A DNA stretch of 64,000 nt, from contig JADNRY010000049.1 in assembly GCA_015501585.1 (NCBI GenBank), positions 248,001 through 312,000 of the forward strand. Reading direction: 5' to 3'. The notes under the pieces are model-generated. The model did not search any database, was not told the DNA's origin, and saw nothing but the letters and a program-made list of their open reading frames with translations. Shown here piece after piece: positions 1 through 11,741 of this stretch (within the stretch, counting starts at the first letter, position 1; each line of letters starts with the position of its first letter). The position numbers and the translations under genes were made by a program. The DNA is from Rhodocollybia butyracea. Taxonomy: Eukaryota > Basidiomycota > Agaricomycetes > Agaricales > Omphalotaceae.

Positions 1-559
1 GAGAATCTCATGGTGTTGCTTCTTTTGGTTATGAATATCAGATAACAAAGTTTCTTGGAACATTTTAAACTGTTGTTTCAACTCCCAGTAGGGTGATATC
101 GCAGCAGGGATAAGGAAAGCATTGTCATGAGCATTCATGTCAGAGGAGGGAAACAGTTGAGAGCCACAGGATGTGCATACGCCCAATTTATAGTGAAGGT
201 CATATAGGACTGTCCCATTGGCGCTTTGACAACGAATGGGACATTTGAAAGACAAAGAACAAAGGTTAGGTTGGCATCAGATTGATTAAAGGCCGTACAA
301 GCAGTAAAAGACCCTTACCAGATGACCAGGGGGTTGGCGTTATGGTGATGCAATTGAAAGAATCCTTCGTCAAGGGGGTCATAAAAAGCTGAAGATATGT
401 AAGGCTGAAGTGGGATGCAAAATTATGGATTTCCAGGATATATATGCCTTTGTACAGGATCTTATAGGCATCATTATCTTGGGATGGCTCTAGAGTGGAA
501 ATCTTGCTCACTGAGAGAACGGAACTGACAATCTGACAATAGCACCCTCGCGTCAAGGA

Positions 560-1244
560 TAGAGATGTCCATGAGTCCAAGTCTTCACAGGTACTCGCAG
601 GTAAGATCCGTGGGAAAACTCGCAAGTATCTGACTCGCGGATCCCAAGATCCGTTTCCCACGGGTCAGCCACGGGTCACAAGTCAGGCTTTGGGAAATTT
701 CGGTTGACTTGCAAGTACTTGCCTGACTTGTGAACTCATATATTTATTTATTGGTGATCAAAACTTACAGTAATTAATAGTATCATATTTATTATAGTCC
801 TTAACAAGTACTGCCACACACGCTTGAGGTTGTAAACAGCTCACGGCGATTGAGCGCTAATTTTAGCGCCCAATCGCCATGAGCTGTCTACAATCCAAAA
901 CTTAACTGTCAGTACATTTTTACTTCATAACATAGTATGAAATTAGTGTAGCAAGTAAAGTACAGGTTTTTGATAGCACTATACACTGTACAAGCAATGT
1001 ATGCAAGTAAATAATGGTAAATACTTGTATAATGGTAAATACTTGTGACTATAGCTCTAATTACTTGTTTAATAGACAGATCCACAAGTACTTGTATGAC
1101 CTGCAAGTACTTGTGGATAATACTTGCAAGTCAATGACCCGTTTCCCACGAGTCATCCACGGGTCACAAGTCAAGCCTTATAGGCCGAAAGTACTTGCGC
1201 CGCGGGGCGCAAGTATACTTGACCCGGACTCGTGGACATCTCTA
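560..1244. mobile_element. hAT-type MITE, 685 bp, with 8-bp target duplication
   Basis: Both ends carry the inverted terminal repeat TAGAGATGTCCAYGAGTCC. The element is flanked by perfect 8-bp direct repeats GTCAAGGA at 552-559 and 1245-1252, the duplication length typical of hAT transposons. Subterminal regions hold many copies of ACTTGCAAGT/AAGTACTTG-type palindromes, as is common in hAT elements. No transposase is present, so it is non-autonomous. It lies inside a coding exon of the surrounding reverse-strand gene. A lone end of the same family is seen near 55,316-55,344. Confidence 0.85.
830..893. repeat. Imperfect 64-bp hairpin inside the hAT MITE
   Basis: Inverted arms of about 29 bp meet at AGCGCTAATTTTAGCGCC; the arms (TTGTAAACAGCTCACGGCGA and its near complement) differ at only a few positions. 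It sits near the middle of the element and could mark the join of two element ends or a nested hairpin. Confidence 0.7.
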
Positions 1245-1444
1245 GTCAAGGACCTTTTGAATTTCTTCTGCCCTTTCAGCAAGTATCATCTCCTGCTGGG
1301 GTTTGGTCATTCGCCATAGTCTGAATGAAAATGTCAATGGAATTAAAGGAAAGAATACTGATGTTTCCTTGTCTTCTTTGCTACTGTAAAGGCCATCCGA
1401 CAGATCCAAGTCATAGTTTCTAGACAATTGTGAACTTTCATTCA

Positions 1445-2083
1445 CACTGCCAAGATATCATTTTTTCTGCCGTAAAAGGCTAGGAAATATATCACATTTT
1501 TCAGTTCATTTTGCAGTAATTTTGTCCCCTGTAAAATATCATATTTTGCATCCGTGAAAGGTATGGGAAAATAAACCCTTTTTCGGCGCTTATTCCACTG
1601 GAAAAATTACATATTTTACCAAATCTATTTTCCTTGAAATATTTGTGATTTCTCCATAATTTTTACCTTTGTAAAAGCTTTGTTTGACCTTTGTAATATA
1701 TTGGCTTTTTCAAAAGATTTTACTTAGGAAAAATATGCTGCGAAAAGAAACGGGCGATAAACGGGTCAAAGGAATCCTTTGTCCGGGCCGGCCGGCCCAG
1801 CCGTAAAATAAATCCTTTTTCACAAGAAAAATACAATATTTTGCCACTGTTATAAAACCACTTTTTCAGTGGCAAAAAATGTAGAAAAATAACAAATATT
1901 TCCGGAAAAATAGCTTGTGTAAAATATGTTATTTTACAGGTGAAAAAGAATCTATTTTCCCACAGCTTTTTCTTCTGAAACAAATGATATTTTGCAGGGG
2001 AGAAAAACACTGAAAAATCAATGGAAAAATGTTATATATTTCCTTGCCTTTTACTGAGGCAAAATACTGATATCCTGGCAGTG
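1445..2083. mobile_element. CACTA-like MITE, 639 bp, 3-bp target duplication
   Basis: The ends are long inverted repeats beginning CACTGCCARGATATCA and staying similar for about 60 bp (both then carry TAAAAGGC..GGAAATATAT). Flanking trinucleotides are TCA on both sides (1442-1444, 2084-2086). A CACTG start with a 3-bp duplication is the CACTA (CMC/EnSpm) signature. The interior is AT-rich with no coding capacity. It separates the first coding segment of the reverse-strand gene from the rest. Confidence 0.75.
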
Positions 2084-2190
2084 TCAATTTCTAGCTTGAG
2101 TCTTACGGACATTTCGGGTTCATTCAGGCTGTGCTTGCATTTACGATGTCCCTCGACGAGAGACAAGAGTTCATTGTCGAAAGATTCCAT

Positions 2191-3602
2191 GTTTATATGA
2201 TATATATATTATAGTGTTAAAGTACTGGTGGATGTTCGGGAGCAAGTGGGAAAAAAGTTGACGTAACCTGTCAAGCCGGCCTTACTGTACCGAGCACAGC
2301 ATCCCATATTTGGTAGCCAGGCCTTGGAGGCTGTGAAGATATCCCGCAAATCCCACATTGTGGCACAGCTTTGCATTTTCTTTCCTGGACCACCAACGTC
2401 GGCAAGAATGAAGTGTCCTCGTTGTCCTTCCGTCTTCTATTTCTCCTCTTCAATGTTTTTTTGTCTCCTACAACAACTTGTGCACTCTCTGGCGGCCCAT
2501 TTTTTTTTTTACCCTTTGTGGTCTTGACTTGACTGTAAGTTTATCCTTTCATTTTTCTTAATTGATTAATTGATGATATATGACTTTTTCTGCAGTTTCT
2601 CTAACAGTAGTCAGATTTTTCACGACAATCTTGACTTTGCTTATGGATCCTCTGTCGTACCTTTGAGCTTGCTCAACACCACTTTCCATGCTCTCACAAC
2701 TTCCAGTGTTCTTGGTATTCCAGCGGCTGTGGAATTTGGGCTACTGGTGCGTCGACTCGCTTTCTTCATAATCTCTAGCTGACATATCTTTTTGTAGCTC
2801 TCTGCCTTTATCTGTCTCTTACACGCACCCCGTGAAGTGGATCTGGATTGTACTTCATGCCCTTTCCTTGACGCGACAAATCATGCCGAGCATTGTTTGA
2901 GCATCTTCTTGCATTTGGCCAAGGTGTGTTTTGTGCTTCTTAACCCCAGTTTCCAATGCTAACCGTTGTACAGGAGCTCTCTTTGTACTTCTGGAACTTC
3001 AACCGTCTTCTCCCTACTTTGCTTTCGACTTATGAACCATTGGGCCTGACTCATCTGGTTTCTGAGGCTGGACAGCGTACAATGTACAACCCACAGCATG
3101 GACATCTATTGAAGACACAGGTAGCTACTCATATACAATTCTTAGCACCTGACGAGGCTAACCTTACTACAGACCTGCTTCGCACTCAGGACTTCCATTC
3201 CGCCCTTCTCCTTCCGCAACTTTGCTATCGACTTCACTATCAACTTACAGACCTTCCAGCGTTCAAGCTTTCAAGCTTCACTTCTGGTCTCTGAGATAGG
3301 ACAGCGTTCAGCGTGCAGCTGATACATGGACATTGATCAAAGTACTTGTACAGTTGAATAGCTACTTATAAGCAACTACATACCAATGAATTAGATTTAG
3401 ATTCCGATTCCACAAGCAAATGCCCATATGATAGTATTACAGTGACAATATCTGAGTAATCTTGAATGAGTTATAAATTATTTACTGGGCTCATAAGTAC
3501 TGTACCCAATCCACACTCGCACACCCTTCCATGAGCGAGCAGCTGCAGATCTAATTGTCTGAGCTCTGCACGTGGTTTGCGTGTCACACCTTTTCATCTA
3601 CA
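2191..3602. other. Non-coding stretch with a diverged duplicated segment
   Basis: No convincing gene. AT-rich sequence just after 2190 could be the promoter of the reverse-strand gene. Two diverged copies of a 120-150 bp segment lie at about 2990-3120 and 3190-3350, sharing TCTGGTYTCTGAG and GGACAGCGT; the open frame across them (2956-3294) looks like a by-product of the repeat. Confidence 0.4.
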
Positions 3603-5428
3603 ATGTATGACAAACTAAACGGGCCAAAGTATTCAAATTTGAGTGCAATTTCTGTATACTCAGCTTCCTCGCTACAGTCAAATGGTAAGCACCCTTCTCA
3701 TCGCATGAGTAAAGATTCTGACTTATTTGCTCAGCGTTATCATAATCCTTTCATCATTTACGAGGTTGATTCCGGAGACAAGCAGTCTGATAATGAGCCT
3801 TCGTCTTCCATCGACAATCCACAGGATCTGGTGCCCTTGATTTCGCAGTCAGAGCCTTCTAGGCTTCTTGATAAGATTCAAAACCAATCTCAAGTAGGTT
3901 CCAGTACCAGACCCGCTTCAGAGTTAGATGTTGTTCAGGTTCACAAGTGGCTTGAAGAGAACTATGGCGCAACCATAGAAGTTCCTGGATATGTGGTTTT
4001 TTTTGCTAAAGTGTATAGTGAGCTGTTCTAACATCCATTCATTAACACCACGTTAGCCTGGTCGCAAAAGAATAATTGTTAAAGAGATTCAGTCTGACAT
4101 TAACAAACAAAGAATTCCACTTGATGTTATTAGGGCTGTCTTTCCTTCACATAAGTGTGGTATGCTCTATATACAAGTTCAGAACATGAACCACTCAAAT
4201 ATTCCACTCTCATCCTATCTGCGGAGGTTCGCCAATCTGTACTATTGGCAGCACCCCAAGTTCTCCTTTCCCAAAGATTCCGGATTATCACTTACACCGG
4301 ACAGATATGATCTGGAGGTGATGTCCATTCACAGCCTTGTAACCACTCCATTCAGAGTCAATGCTGCCTCTCATTATTGAGATACCATCTTTGGTGTTGA
4401 CCGAGGCAATCTGGACTCAGACAATTTACCGTTTCATCATCCCAGTCACTGGGCACTCCAGCCTAACACATGGGTCATTGCTAAACACGGATTGTACAGT
4501 GGGGACCCCGGAGTAATTTTACCAAATGACAACGAAGAAATGAACTTGAATGAAGAGTGTCTGGTTCTGTTTCTCCCCCGAACCCCCTGGCCAGAGCCTG
4601 CTTTAGAAGGCGGTGAGGCTGACTCTGAAGAGTCTAAGATCGGACGTAAACAGAAAACACTTGAGCAGAATAGTCCTCTAGAACACAAAAAGCAAAAGTC
4701 TTCTCGCCTTTGGGCAAATGGTGTAGGGAGTATGTCTGAGGTTCATGAGCGATTCCCCCACCATGCGCAAACAACCTGTGTCATGGCAGGTACAGACTGC
4801 TCCGATCCCTTGGTCTGTGAACATGAGAAAAAGACCTTCCTCTTTGACCAGGAAATTTACCATGGGTTAGTTATTGTTTGCCAAAAGCTGAACAATCTCT
4901 CGCGTGCCATGCAGATTTCCAAAGAATTTCTTCAAGGATTTCAAACATGCTGTCCCGAATTGGAAGCTCCTTTCCTATGGACTGTACCCCTGTCGAGTTC
5001 CTGCCAAGTTTGCTCCTGGAGAGCATGTTCAAGTCAGCCCAGGATACCAAGGAGCAACATTTACCACGTGTATTATTGACAAAGTACACCCCTTGTTTTG
5101 TGAGGTAGCATTTTCCAGCAGAGATTGCTCTTTTCTGGAAGCTGTTCCCCAAATCCACCTTCAGAAAAAGTTTTCCTCTGGCGACCTTGTCAAAATCATT
5201 CAAAAGGTTTCCCCTATCACAGGTGTCCAACAATCCCAGATCTCAAATTCCATTGTCTCCACTGTTGAACGCAAACTCGTTCCCATTGCTGGTATGGAAG
5301 GTTTCATTAGTGCAACCAATGAGAAAAATGTCGAAGTGTGGCTTCCAGACCTTGACCTAATCCTGAATATTGAGCACAATTGTCTACAGCTCCAACCCAA
5401 TCTCACTGCACTGGGTGAAACTTGTTGA
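3603..5428 (+). pseudogene. Spt5-like KOW-domain protein, broken
   Basis: The start chosen is ATG 3603 (MYDKLNGPKYSNLS). A serine-rich N-terminal part runs to about 4010; an intron ending TTAG near 4051 leads to a basic segment (PGRKRIIVKEIQSDINK) and on to a KOW-like stretch, WVIAKHGLYSGDPGVIL followed by CLVLFLPRTPWP at about 4470-4590, the pattern seen in Spt5-type transcription elongation factors. A second KOW-like stretch (APGEHVQVSPGYQGATF) follows at about 5020-5080 after another intron (about 4865-4910). An in-frame TGA at 4378-4380 interrupts the frame, so the copy is probably dead, although a read error cannot be excluded. Mushroom genomes often carry several degenerate Spt5-like copies; I infer this is one and not the essential SPT5 gene, because it lacks the long acidic N-terminus and the CTD repeats. 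Confidence 0.55.
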
Positions 5429-5599
5429 GAAAATCCATTTTTTCTTACAGAGCATTCTGCCATGTTCACCACAGAACGTCCCTCCAAGCACCTCAATCTG
5501 ACCAGTTCAGTCACCCACATATTTGGTCTTATTAGTCTACACTTTTGTTACATTGACCTTACTAAAAAGACCCAAAAACCTAGGCAAAACCCAGGCAGC

Positions 5600-5815
5600 T
5601 AGGTCATGACCTTGGGATTTAGGTCATGACCTGGGAATTAGGTCATGACCTAAAAAATTGGTCATGACCTAGGTCAGGTTGGTCTTTTCCTGGGGTTGGT
5701 AGGTCATGGTCTGGGGTGAGATAGGATATGGCCTAGGTGGGGCAGGGCATGGTCCAGGTGAGGGAGGGGATGGTCTAGGAGGAGGAGGATATGGTCTAAG
5801 AGGGGGAGATATAGT
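5600..5815 (+). repeat. Degrading tandem array seeded by AGGTCATGACCT
   Basis: Three exact copies of the 12-bp palindrome AGGTCATGACCT lie at 5601, 5621 and about 5640, with a one-base variant near 5660. Further along the unit decays stepwise (AGGTCATGGTCT, AGGATATGGCCT, AGGGCATGGTCC, AGGGGATGGTCT, AGGATATGGTCT) at a spacing of about 21-26 bp with a purine-rich linker. Confidence 0.85.
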
Positions 5816-5987
5816 TAGTTTAAGAGGTGTAGGGTGAGAGTGGAGGATGGTGAGATAGAGAATATAAGCAAGAATGAAATATCATAGAATGATGACATGA
5901 AATGTGTAGTAACATATTGGGATTATTGGGATTTTTTACATATCTGTAGATTATGACAAGATCAAGCTAAGTCAACCTGACCTAGCT

Positions 5988-6120
5988 TATTCAGGTCATG
6001 ACCTACTTGACCTAAGTCATGACCTGGGTGGACTAGGTCATGACCTGGATGAACTAGGTCATGACCTGGATGAACTAGGTCATGACCTACCTGACCTACC
6101 TGACCTAAGTCATGACCCAA
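5988..6120 (+). repeat. Second AGGTCATGACCT array, 23-bp period
   Basis: At least four exact copies of the palindrome and two single-base variants within 130 bp, mostly in the unit TAGGTCATGACCTGGATGAAC. Together with the array at 5600 it brackets an AT-rich centre, as in a foldback element, but I could not define outer boundaries. Confidence 0.85.
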
Positions 6121-6159
6121 GCCAATTTAAAAATTACTAAATTAGGAAATTTTTCCATT

Positions 6160-6690
6160 TTTGCAGTGGATGAGGTCAAAGCTGTTTTTATTACCAAATA
6201 AGGCAATTTTCAAACACCTTAACCGGTTTTATGTTTTTTTAATAGAGTTAGATACATTTGGAAATTTTTATAAATTACTATATTAGGCAATTTTATTTCA
6301 ATAGACTTTTATTTCTTAATTAGGCAATTTCAAAACTTTTGCAGTGGATGAGGCCAAAGCTGTCTTCATTGCCTAATTGAAAGTGACAAATTTGCAGTGG
6401 ATGAGGTCAAAGCTGATTTCATTACTTATTTGAAAAATGACAAATCTTTTGCAGTGGATGAGGTCAAAGCTGTTTTCACTACCTAATTAAGAAATGACAA
6501 AACTGAACACACAAACTGTGTACACTCTTTTCCTAAGGACAATAGCTTGTGGTAGACACCCAGACCTTTTGTTTATACACAGAATAGGTTGCTCACCTAA
6601 AATGAAGCCAATCCTGTGGTGGGAAGGGGCTGGATTGCAACATATTTTTTGGATAACCTTTGATTGTAGTGGATGAGGCCAAAGCTGTAT
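6160..6690 (+). repeat. Repeats of GCAGTGGATGAGGYCAAAGCTG
   Basis: Five copies begin at about 6163, 6350, 6393, 6451 and 6667. Three consecutive copies (6350-6480) are spaced 43-58 bp apart with an AT-rich linker containing TTCATTACCTAATTA. The last copy is separated by about 190 bp of unrelated sequence, suggesting an insertion into the array. Confidence 0.8.
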
Positions 6691-7055
6691 GCCCATAAAA
6701 GGAAATCAATGAAAAGTGTTGAGTCTAAAGATTGCTTGATATAACATGCAGATTGGCATGGATAAGGGTGAAAAGTTAAGGTGTGAGAGTGAAAATAGGA
6801 AGGGAAAACTACCAATTTGGAGCCCGGATACTTTGTGAAGATCTTGCGACAGAAGCGAAATATCTGATATGCCATATGCGCCGTAGGAACAAATCCTGGT
6901 TGTGACTGTGGTGTAAAGCCCACAATCTTTTCTGTATGCCAATGAGATTCAAATTCGAGCGGAGGGGTAGTTGATCGTAACTTTGTTCGAAGTTGATCAG
7001 TTCAATTGCATTATCAAACCTATGTGCATGAGATAGAATTACAGAGATACATGTG

Positions 7056-7960
7056 CTACTCACGAAATGTCCCCATTATTGATTTCCAACTTGTATCTGG
7101 GTAATTCTCTGCATATGCATTGAAATTCTTCTTTCTCGAATATATATCGAGTCGAACCTGGTCTATTCCAACCTTTGATGAAGGAGAAATCATTGGAATG
7201 TTCGGAAAATTTAACACGAAAGCTGTTGCAATGCAAATCATCCAGTGATATAGGACAAGAACCATAAAGCAGTAGCGGTCTCCTGGATATCTTGTAGTTC
7301 CAACATAGAATCCTGACTTCACACGGATGGCGTCGAAAATGCTGGGCGCATGAATGGTGCTATATCCTCGTGCCTTCCATGTTTCCTCGGAGTCGTCGCG
7401 CACGCCTTGATTCCAGCAAATATTTTGATGACATTTTAGAGTTGGTTGGGAAAATAATGCTATGGTGTGAGAGTTCGTAATGATGTTCATTTGACAAGCT
7501 ATATCACAACAATTGTGGTTATCGATCACAATGTTCCATGAATGCACTTACTGGAGGGGGAGGAAAGAACCGCTTCTAAAGGAGAACAATGTACGCCAAA
7601 GATTTGCACCATTTTGTTTGCCCGTATAAAACTCCATACGCTCGAAACTTTGGTAAAGCTTGATGTGTCTTCATCAACATGGTCAACCTGGCGTTTTATC
7701 CGCTGAGATTCCAGAAAGACTGTATGATTGAAATCCAAGAGGAACATCAAAAATTGAGAGTCTGTTCTTGTATAGTCATAGACAATGAGTTGGAGCCAGT
7801 TCGCAAGAAGCACTGACTGCCCCAGATCACAATACAGATCAAGTTTGCATTTGTATGTCTTGCGCGAAAAGAACTGCAGCGCAACAGAGCTAGAAATGAG
7901 CGTGTGCGTATAAGCCTGGGTTGGAATTGACAGAGGTCTTGATTCAGACAAATGTATCAC
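7056..7960 (-). CDS. Unrecognised protein, at least two exons
   Basis: The N-terminal exon runs 7960-7552 (MIHLSESRPLSIPTQAY...; the first codon may not be the true start). A clean 53-bp intron (7551-7499, GTAAGT..TAG) joins it in frame to a second exon, 7498 to about 7061, ending near another GTGAGT donor. The second exon reads as real protein (NSHTIALFSQPTLKC, WNQGVRDDSEETWKARGYST). I see no signal peptide, known domain or catalytic motif. A possible third exon at about 6810-7015 could not be joined in a consistent frame. The function is unknown; the style resembles lineage-specific proteins of mushroom-forming fungi. Confidence 0.4.
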
Positions 7961-8252
7961 TGTACCTGAAGCTCTTGGAAATATGCATACTCTTGGCCAA
8001 TTGTAAAAATTTGTCCGACGGTGTGGTTAATTCTTCCAGCTTGTGCAAGGTAATCTGAAACTTTTCTTCTGAGATTTCAGTCTATGGCATTGAGAACCAC
8101 CAAAGTTGCAGTGTCAAGGAAATTAAAGAATGAGAAACAGTGGCACAAAGTTGGAAGCTTACTTTGCCACAGCGACTGAGTCAAAATCGTTTAGCGCCCG
8201 TGTGTCTTCAAAATCAAAGTGAATTTCCAATGAGTTTCTTTCTTCTGCGACG

Positions 8253-9640
8253 ATGAAGACACTCGCGCTTGGAATACATCATGAAATACTGTCATGGATC
8301 AACGACAACATCACATTGATAATGGCTTGGGCTTTGGCGAACAAGACAAATTATGCTGCCTCTATTGCACTGCTATATCGCCGCATTCAATGCAAAGCTT
8401 TCTGTACCCTTGTGCGTTCCCCAGGTTTCGCACAGTTTGTAAGGAACATTGACTTTCGACCAGCAGCAGAGCAGGTTGGAATCGCCCCTGATGTTCTGGC
8501 TTCATCGAATGCTGCCTGGATTGCGCTTGAGACTTCACCAAGAATTGTGGGTTTCCACTGGTTGGTGTCTGACTCCTTGTCTTCCATTTTTCCCACAAAC
8601 GTACCTCATGTACTCCGGAACGTCTCAACGCTAGACATCCATATCAAGAACTATACACAAGACAACTTTAAATGCATTGTATGTTCATAGAACCTCCTTT
8701 TTACTCAACTGACTGTTATTAAAGTCGTCAATGTTGCACAACAACCTCGAGGTTCTATGCCTATTTTTTGACAAGAACATTAAAACCCGTAGGTTTCCTC
8801 AACCAAGTAAAGTCTAGTAGTGACATATGTTTTTAGAAAATGACGGAGACCTCATCGTTGCACTCATTGCTTCTCTGCCCAACATTGTCTGCAAAGTCAC
8901 AGAATTAGACATCAAAATTTCCCATATTATCCCTCCCGACATTGAAGTTCAACTCTAAAATGTGTTCAACTCTCCTTCATTTGAATTTCATATGCTTCGT
9001 AGAATTAGATTTTGTTCTTGCAATGATCGAATCTCCGGTTCCTCATTTATCAAACGCCAATGTTTGTTGGTATACAACTGGAGAACAACTGCTAGTACTC
9101 CGTCATTCTCAACAGAACAACCCCCAGATGATTTAAACCACTTCGGGGGTGAGCTCGTCGATGTTCGTTCCATGCTCACGTCCTGTCGCAATTGAGACAA
9201 TATCATATCACTCAAAATCTCGGTTTGGACGTTAAGCAACCTTGGAGATATCTTGCCTGATCTAGTACCATTGAGGTCACTCACTGCTTTGACAATACGC
9301 GATTTCTCCTTAGCAGACTCATTCGGGAGTGCCGTTACCAGGGTGTCTGACAAATGTTCAAAGTCTCACTTTCGAGGTCGACAACTGTATTAAATCTAAT
9401 GTATGTCGTACATGACTATTTGATGCGTTTCTTGCAATGTTGATTGTCAAATTCAGGACATTATTGGCATCCTTCGCAACGTCTTGCCTGTAATGTCTTC
9501 TTTGACTAAAAAATTGTTCATTACTGGAATCGGCTTTGTCCTGTCGAGAGAACATGTCTCAAACCTTCTCTTGCCGTTGAATGACCAGCCTTGGATTGCT
9601 TTATGAGCAAATTCATCTGTGAAAAGGAGGACCAAGATCA
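8253..9640 (+). pseudogene. F-box/LRR-like protein, decayed
   Basis: The frame opens at ATG 8253 and runs to 8690 with a helical N-terminus of the F-box-domain-like type seen in mushroom LRR families (HHEILSWINDN, ALLYRRIQC, NVSTLDIHI). Further leucine-rich segments appear downstream in shifting frames: LHNNLEVLCLFFD near 8730, VTELDIKISHIIPP near 8900 and LPDLVPLRSLTALTIRD near 9260. Stops at 8945 and 9195 and the frame changes are more than simple introns explain, so I call it a pseudogene. Such proteins in the family act as substrate receptors of SCF ubiquitin ligases; that role is inferred from family style only. Confidence 0.45.
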
Positions 9641-11741
9641 TTTTTAAAAGTTTGAGGTGTCAACGGGTCACAGTCTTTGTTTCTTTGTGAATGCATGATT
9701 ATTATTGCCCGTAGTAAATATGTAACTTCTTCAAAAGATATATCTCTCTTTTTAAAGCCAACGAGGCTTGGCAAGCTGGTGTCAGGATCACTAGCCACGA
9801 ATAAGGACAAGTACCAGTACAATAATAACATATTGATATCTCAGAACATTGCACTGTAGTGAGTAGGTACTAAATCAGACAAACGCCTCAATATCAGGTC
9901 ATATACTACTAGTAGCATATAATGTATCATAATGAATCAGTATGCTCGCTATCGAAAACCAGAACAGCCTAAATACTACAGCCTGTTCGCATACTGGTCA
10001 ACAGGTACTAAACCCCCTTCTGACTACGGATCAATCCCGACATGTAGTTGCACCAACAGCCTGAGAGACCATGATATGTAACGTCTATGTATTGGCCTGA
10101 TCCTCGACAATGCTCAGATAAGCAGATAACGGCATTTGGCGTATTACGCCTCCTCTTTCTTCTCCTCTACTACCTGTCCTGTCTCACCTCACTGTCCTTG
10201 TCATGTGCATTACCCTTGACCTTCATAACTGGGAGAGTGAAAGCTATCAGGAAGGAGGTGACCCGCTCATGCAATGCTACCATTACAACAAGCATCCTGA
10301 CTATACCTTCTCCATCATCGTGTGCAATATAACAAAAACGACAGCAAGATGGTTGCAACATGGCTGTTGCCTAAGGCCGTACCTGAGGATGATCAAAGTG
10401 CCCAAACATAGAGACACTTTCATCCACCTCATAACGTTGTCTCACCATTTGCGGTAGAGCGGTTACGCTATGCAAAAGGATATACATAGGTCCCTCATTC
10501 CGAGACAATGGCGGCTATGCCACTTCGGTCATGAGGAAATGGAAAATGAAGCACGCACCCTCATTTCCTGCCAAGATAACCCCTTGCTCTCCACTCCACC
10601 GTAACTTCTTTGAGAAAGTGTGCAGACTAAGTTGCCTAAGCTCACTCGCATCCCCCCTTGGATGTTCTACGGGACCTACTCTTCAGAGAGAGATTGCTGC
10701 CTGCTGGCCAAATACATCTTTTTTTTTTTGTGGAGAGTAATCTCTCCCTACGGTGTGCTGAAAACGTCATACACCATCGGGCCTCTGTAATGTTTGGCCT
10801 GGGCCAACATCTTTAATTTTCCACCTAGAGAAATGCTGTTACGTACATACACGGGCCTGTGGGTGCTTTTGTGTGGGACTCGAAACTTGTGCTGGGCCGC
10901 CGCTCCTACAGCCGTTCCAATTTACCGTACCATAAGACATACTCAAACTCATGCTCATAGATCCTCAACCGACACCAGCACAAATACCTCTCGTACACCA
11001 GTCCTCTGGGAGAGAGTCCTGACCTTCAAGCAAGCACATTCTGCTTGCCAAATATATCTATGTTGTTGTAGTGAAGCTTTCATGAAGTTTTGTCTTCTTC
11101 TATGGGAGCATGTAGATGTCATACAGTTTTGAAACTGAGAAGTGTTTCCAGGATTTTAAGAATGATTGGTATATGAATTTATGAGCATGAAGGACATATC
11201 AGATTGATAATTTAATTTTTTTGGGATTATGCCAGATGGGTGTGGACTGGGGAACAGGGTGCTGCCCGATTCCATAGTTCTGCGATATCAGTGTATGCCA
11301 TTTGCCGCATCAGCTGCCCATGTCCAATGCGATATTGGTTATGGCTAGTCGGTGTGTTTGGCGCTGTACGTTGCTCTACTGTCAATTTGAGCACAGCAAT
11401 GACAACTCGAGTTTCTGAGCTACCTTCTTGCCTGTTCTGATGCGACTTCACATGACACAATTTGTACCAATGTTTCATCCCGCGAACTCTCATTCTGGAA
11501 AGAAAAGAGAGGGCTTTTGTTTTGTTTACTTTTACTTTTGTATCATCAGTGTCTGCTATCCATGCCTGCAATGTTAATTAATGCTTACAGTGTCAGCCAA
11601 ATTTTCGCCACCGAGGCTTCAGCAAGTTTCTTGGACGCCCAGACATGTCAGAAGATGTCCGCCTGCTCGGCTTGAGCTATAAATGCTTCGATGAATAAAA
11701 ATATGACTCCAACACATGAGTCATGAAACCACACGGGGTAA
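9641..11741. other. About 2.1 kb without a recognisable gene
   Basis: Short frames on both strands overlap one another and show no motif I can name. Several pyrimidine-rich stretches (for example around 10145-10200) and a T11 run at 10721 are present. I see no element ends. Confidence 0.4.

Larger units (their letters stand above)
1..2190 (-). pseudogene. Unknown reverse-strand gene interrupted by two MITEs (runs off left edge)
   Basis: I do not recognise the family. A start codon lies at 2188-2190 and opens a frame (MESFDNELLSLVEGH...) to about 2087, where a CACTA-like MITE begins. Protein-like reading resumes at 1441-1253 and stops at a hAT-like MITE; removing that element and one copy of its 8-bp duplication lets the frame run straight across (..EIQKVLD + ARVLLSDC..), strong evidence that one exon was split. 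A further stretch at about 280-1 is open to the window edge and carries two cysteine pairs (CPIRC and, 22 residues on, CTSC), possibly a zinc-binding site. Frames between about 500 and 280 need introns that I could not fix. At the CACTA-like site the two flanks are out of frame by one base. With both insertions in coding sequence the locus is probably dead unless the elements are spliced out. Confidence 0.5.

Noticed and set aside
5600..6120. AGGTCATGACCT as nuclear-receptor response elements
   Set aside because: The half-site resembles AGGTCA, but fungi lack nuclear hormone receptors of that kind; repeat-driven origin is more likely.
11227..11571. RNase H-like fragment suggested by HVKSHQ on the reverse strand
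   Set aside because: No other RNase H or reverse-transcriptase motif nearby; both strands are equally open here.
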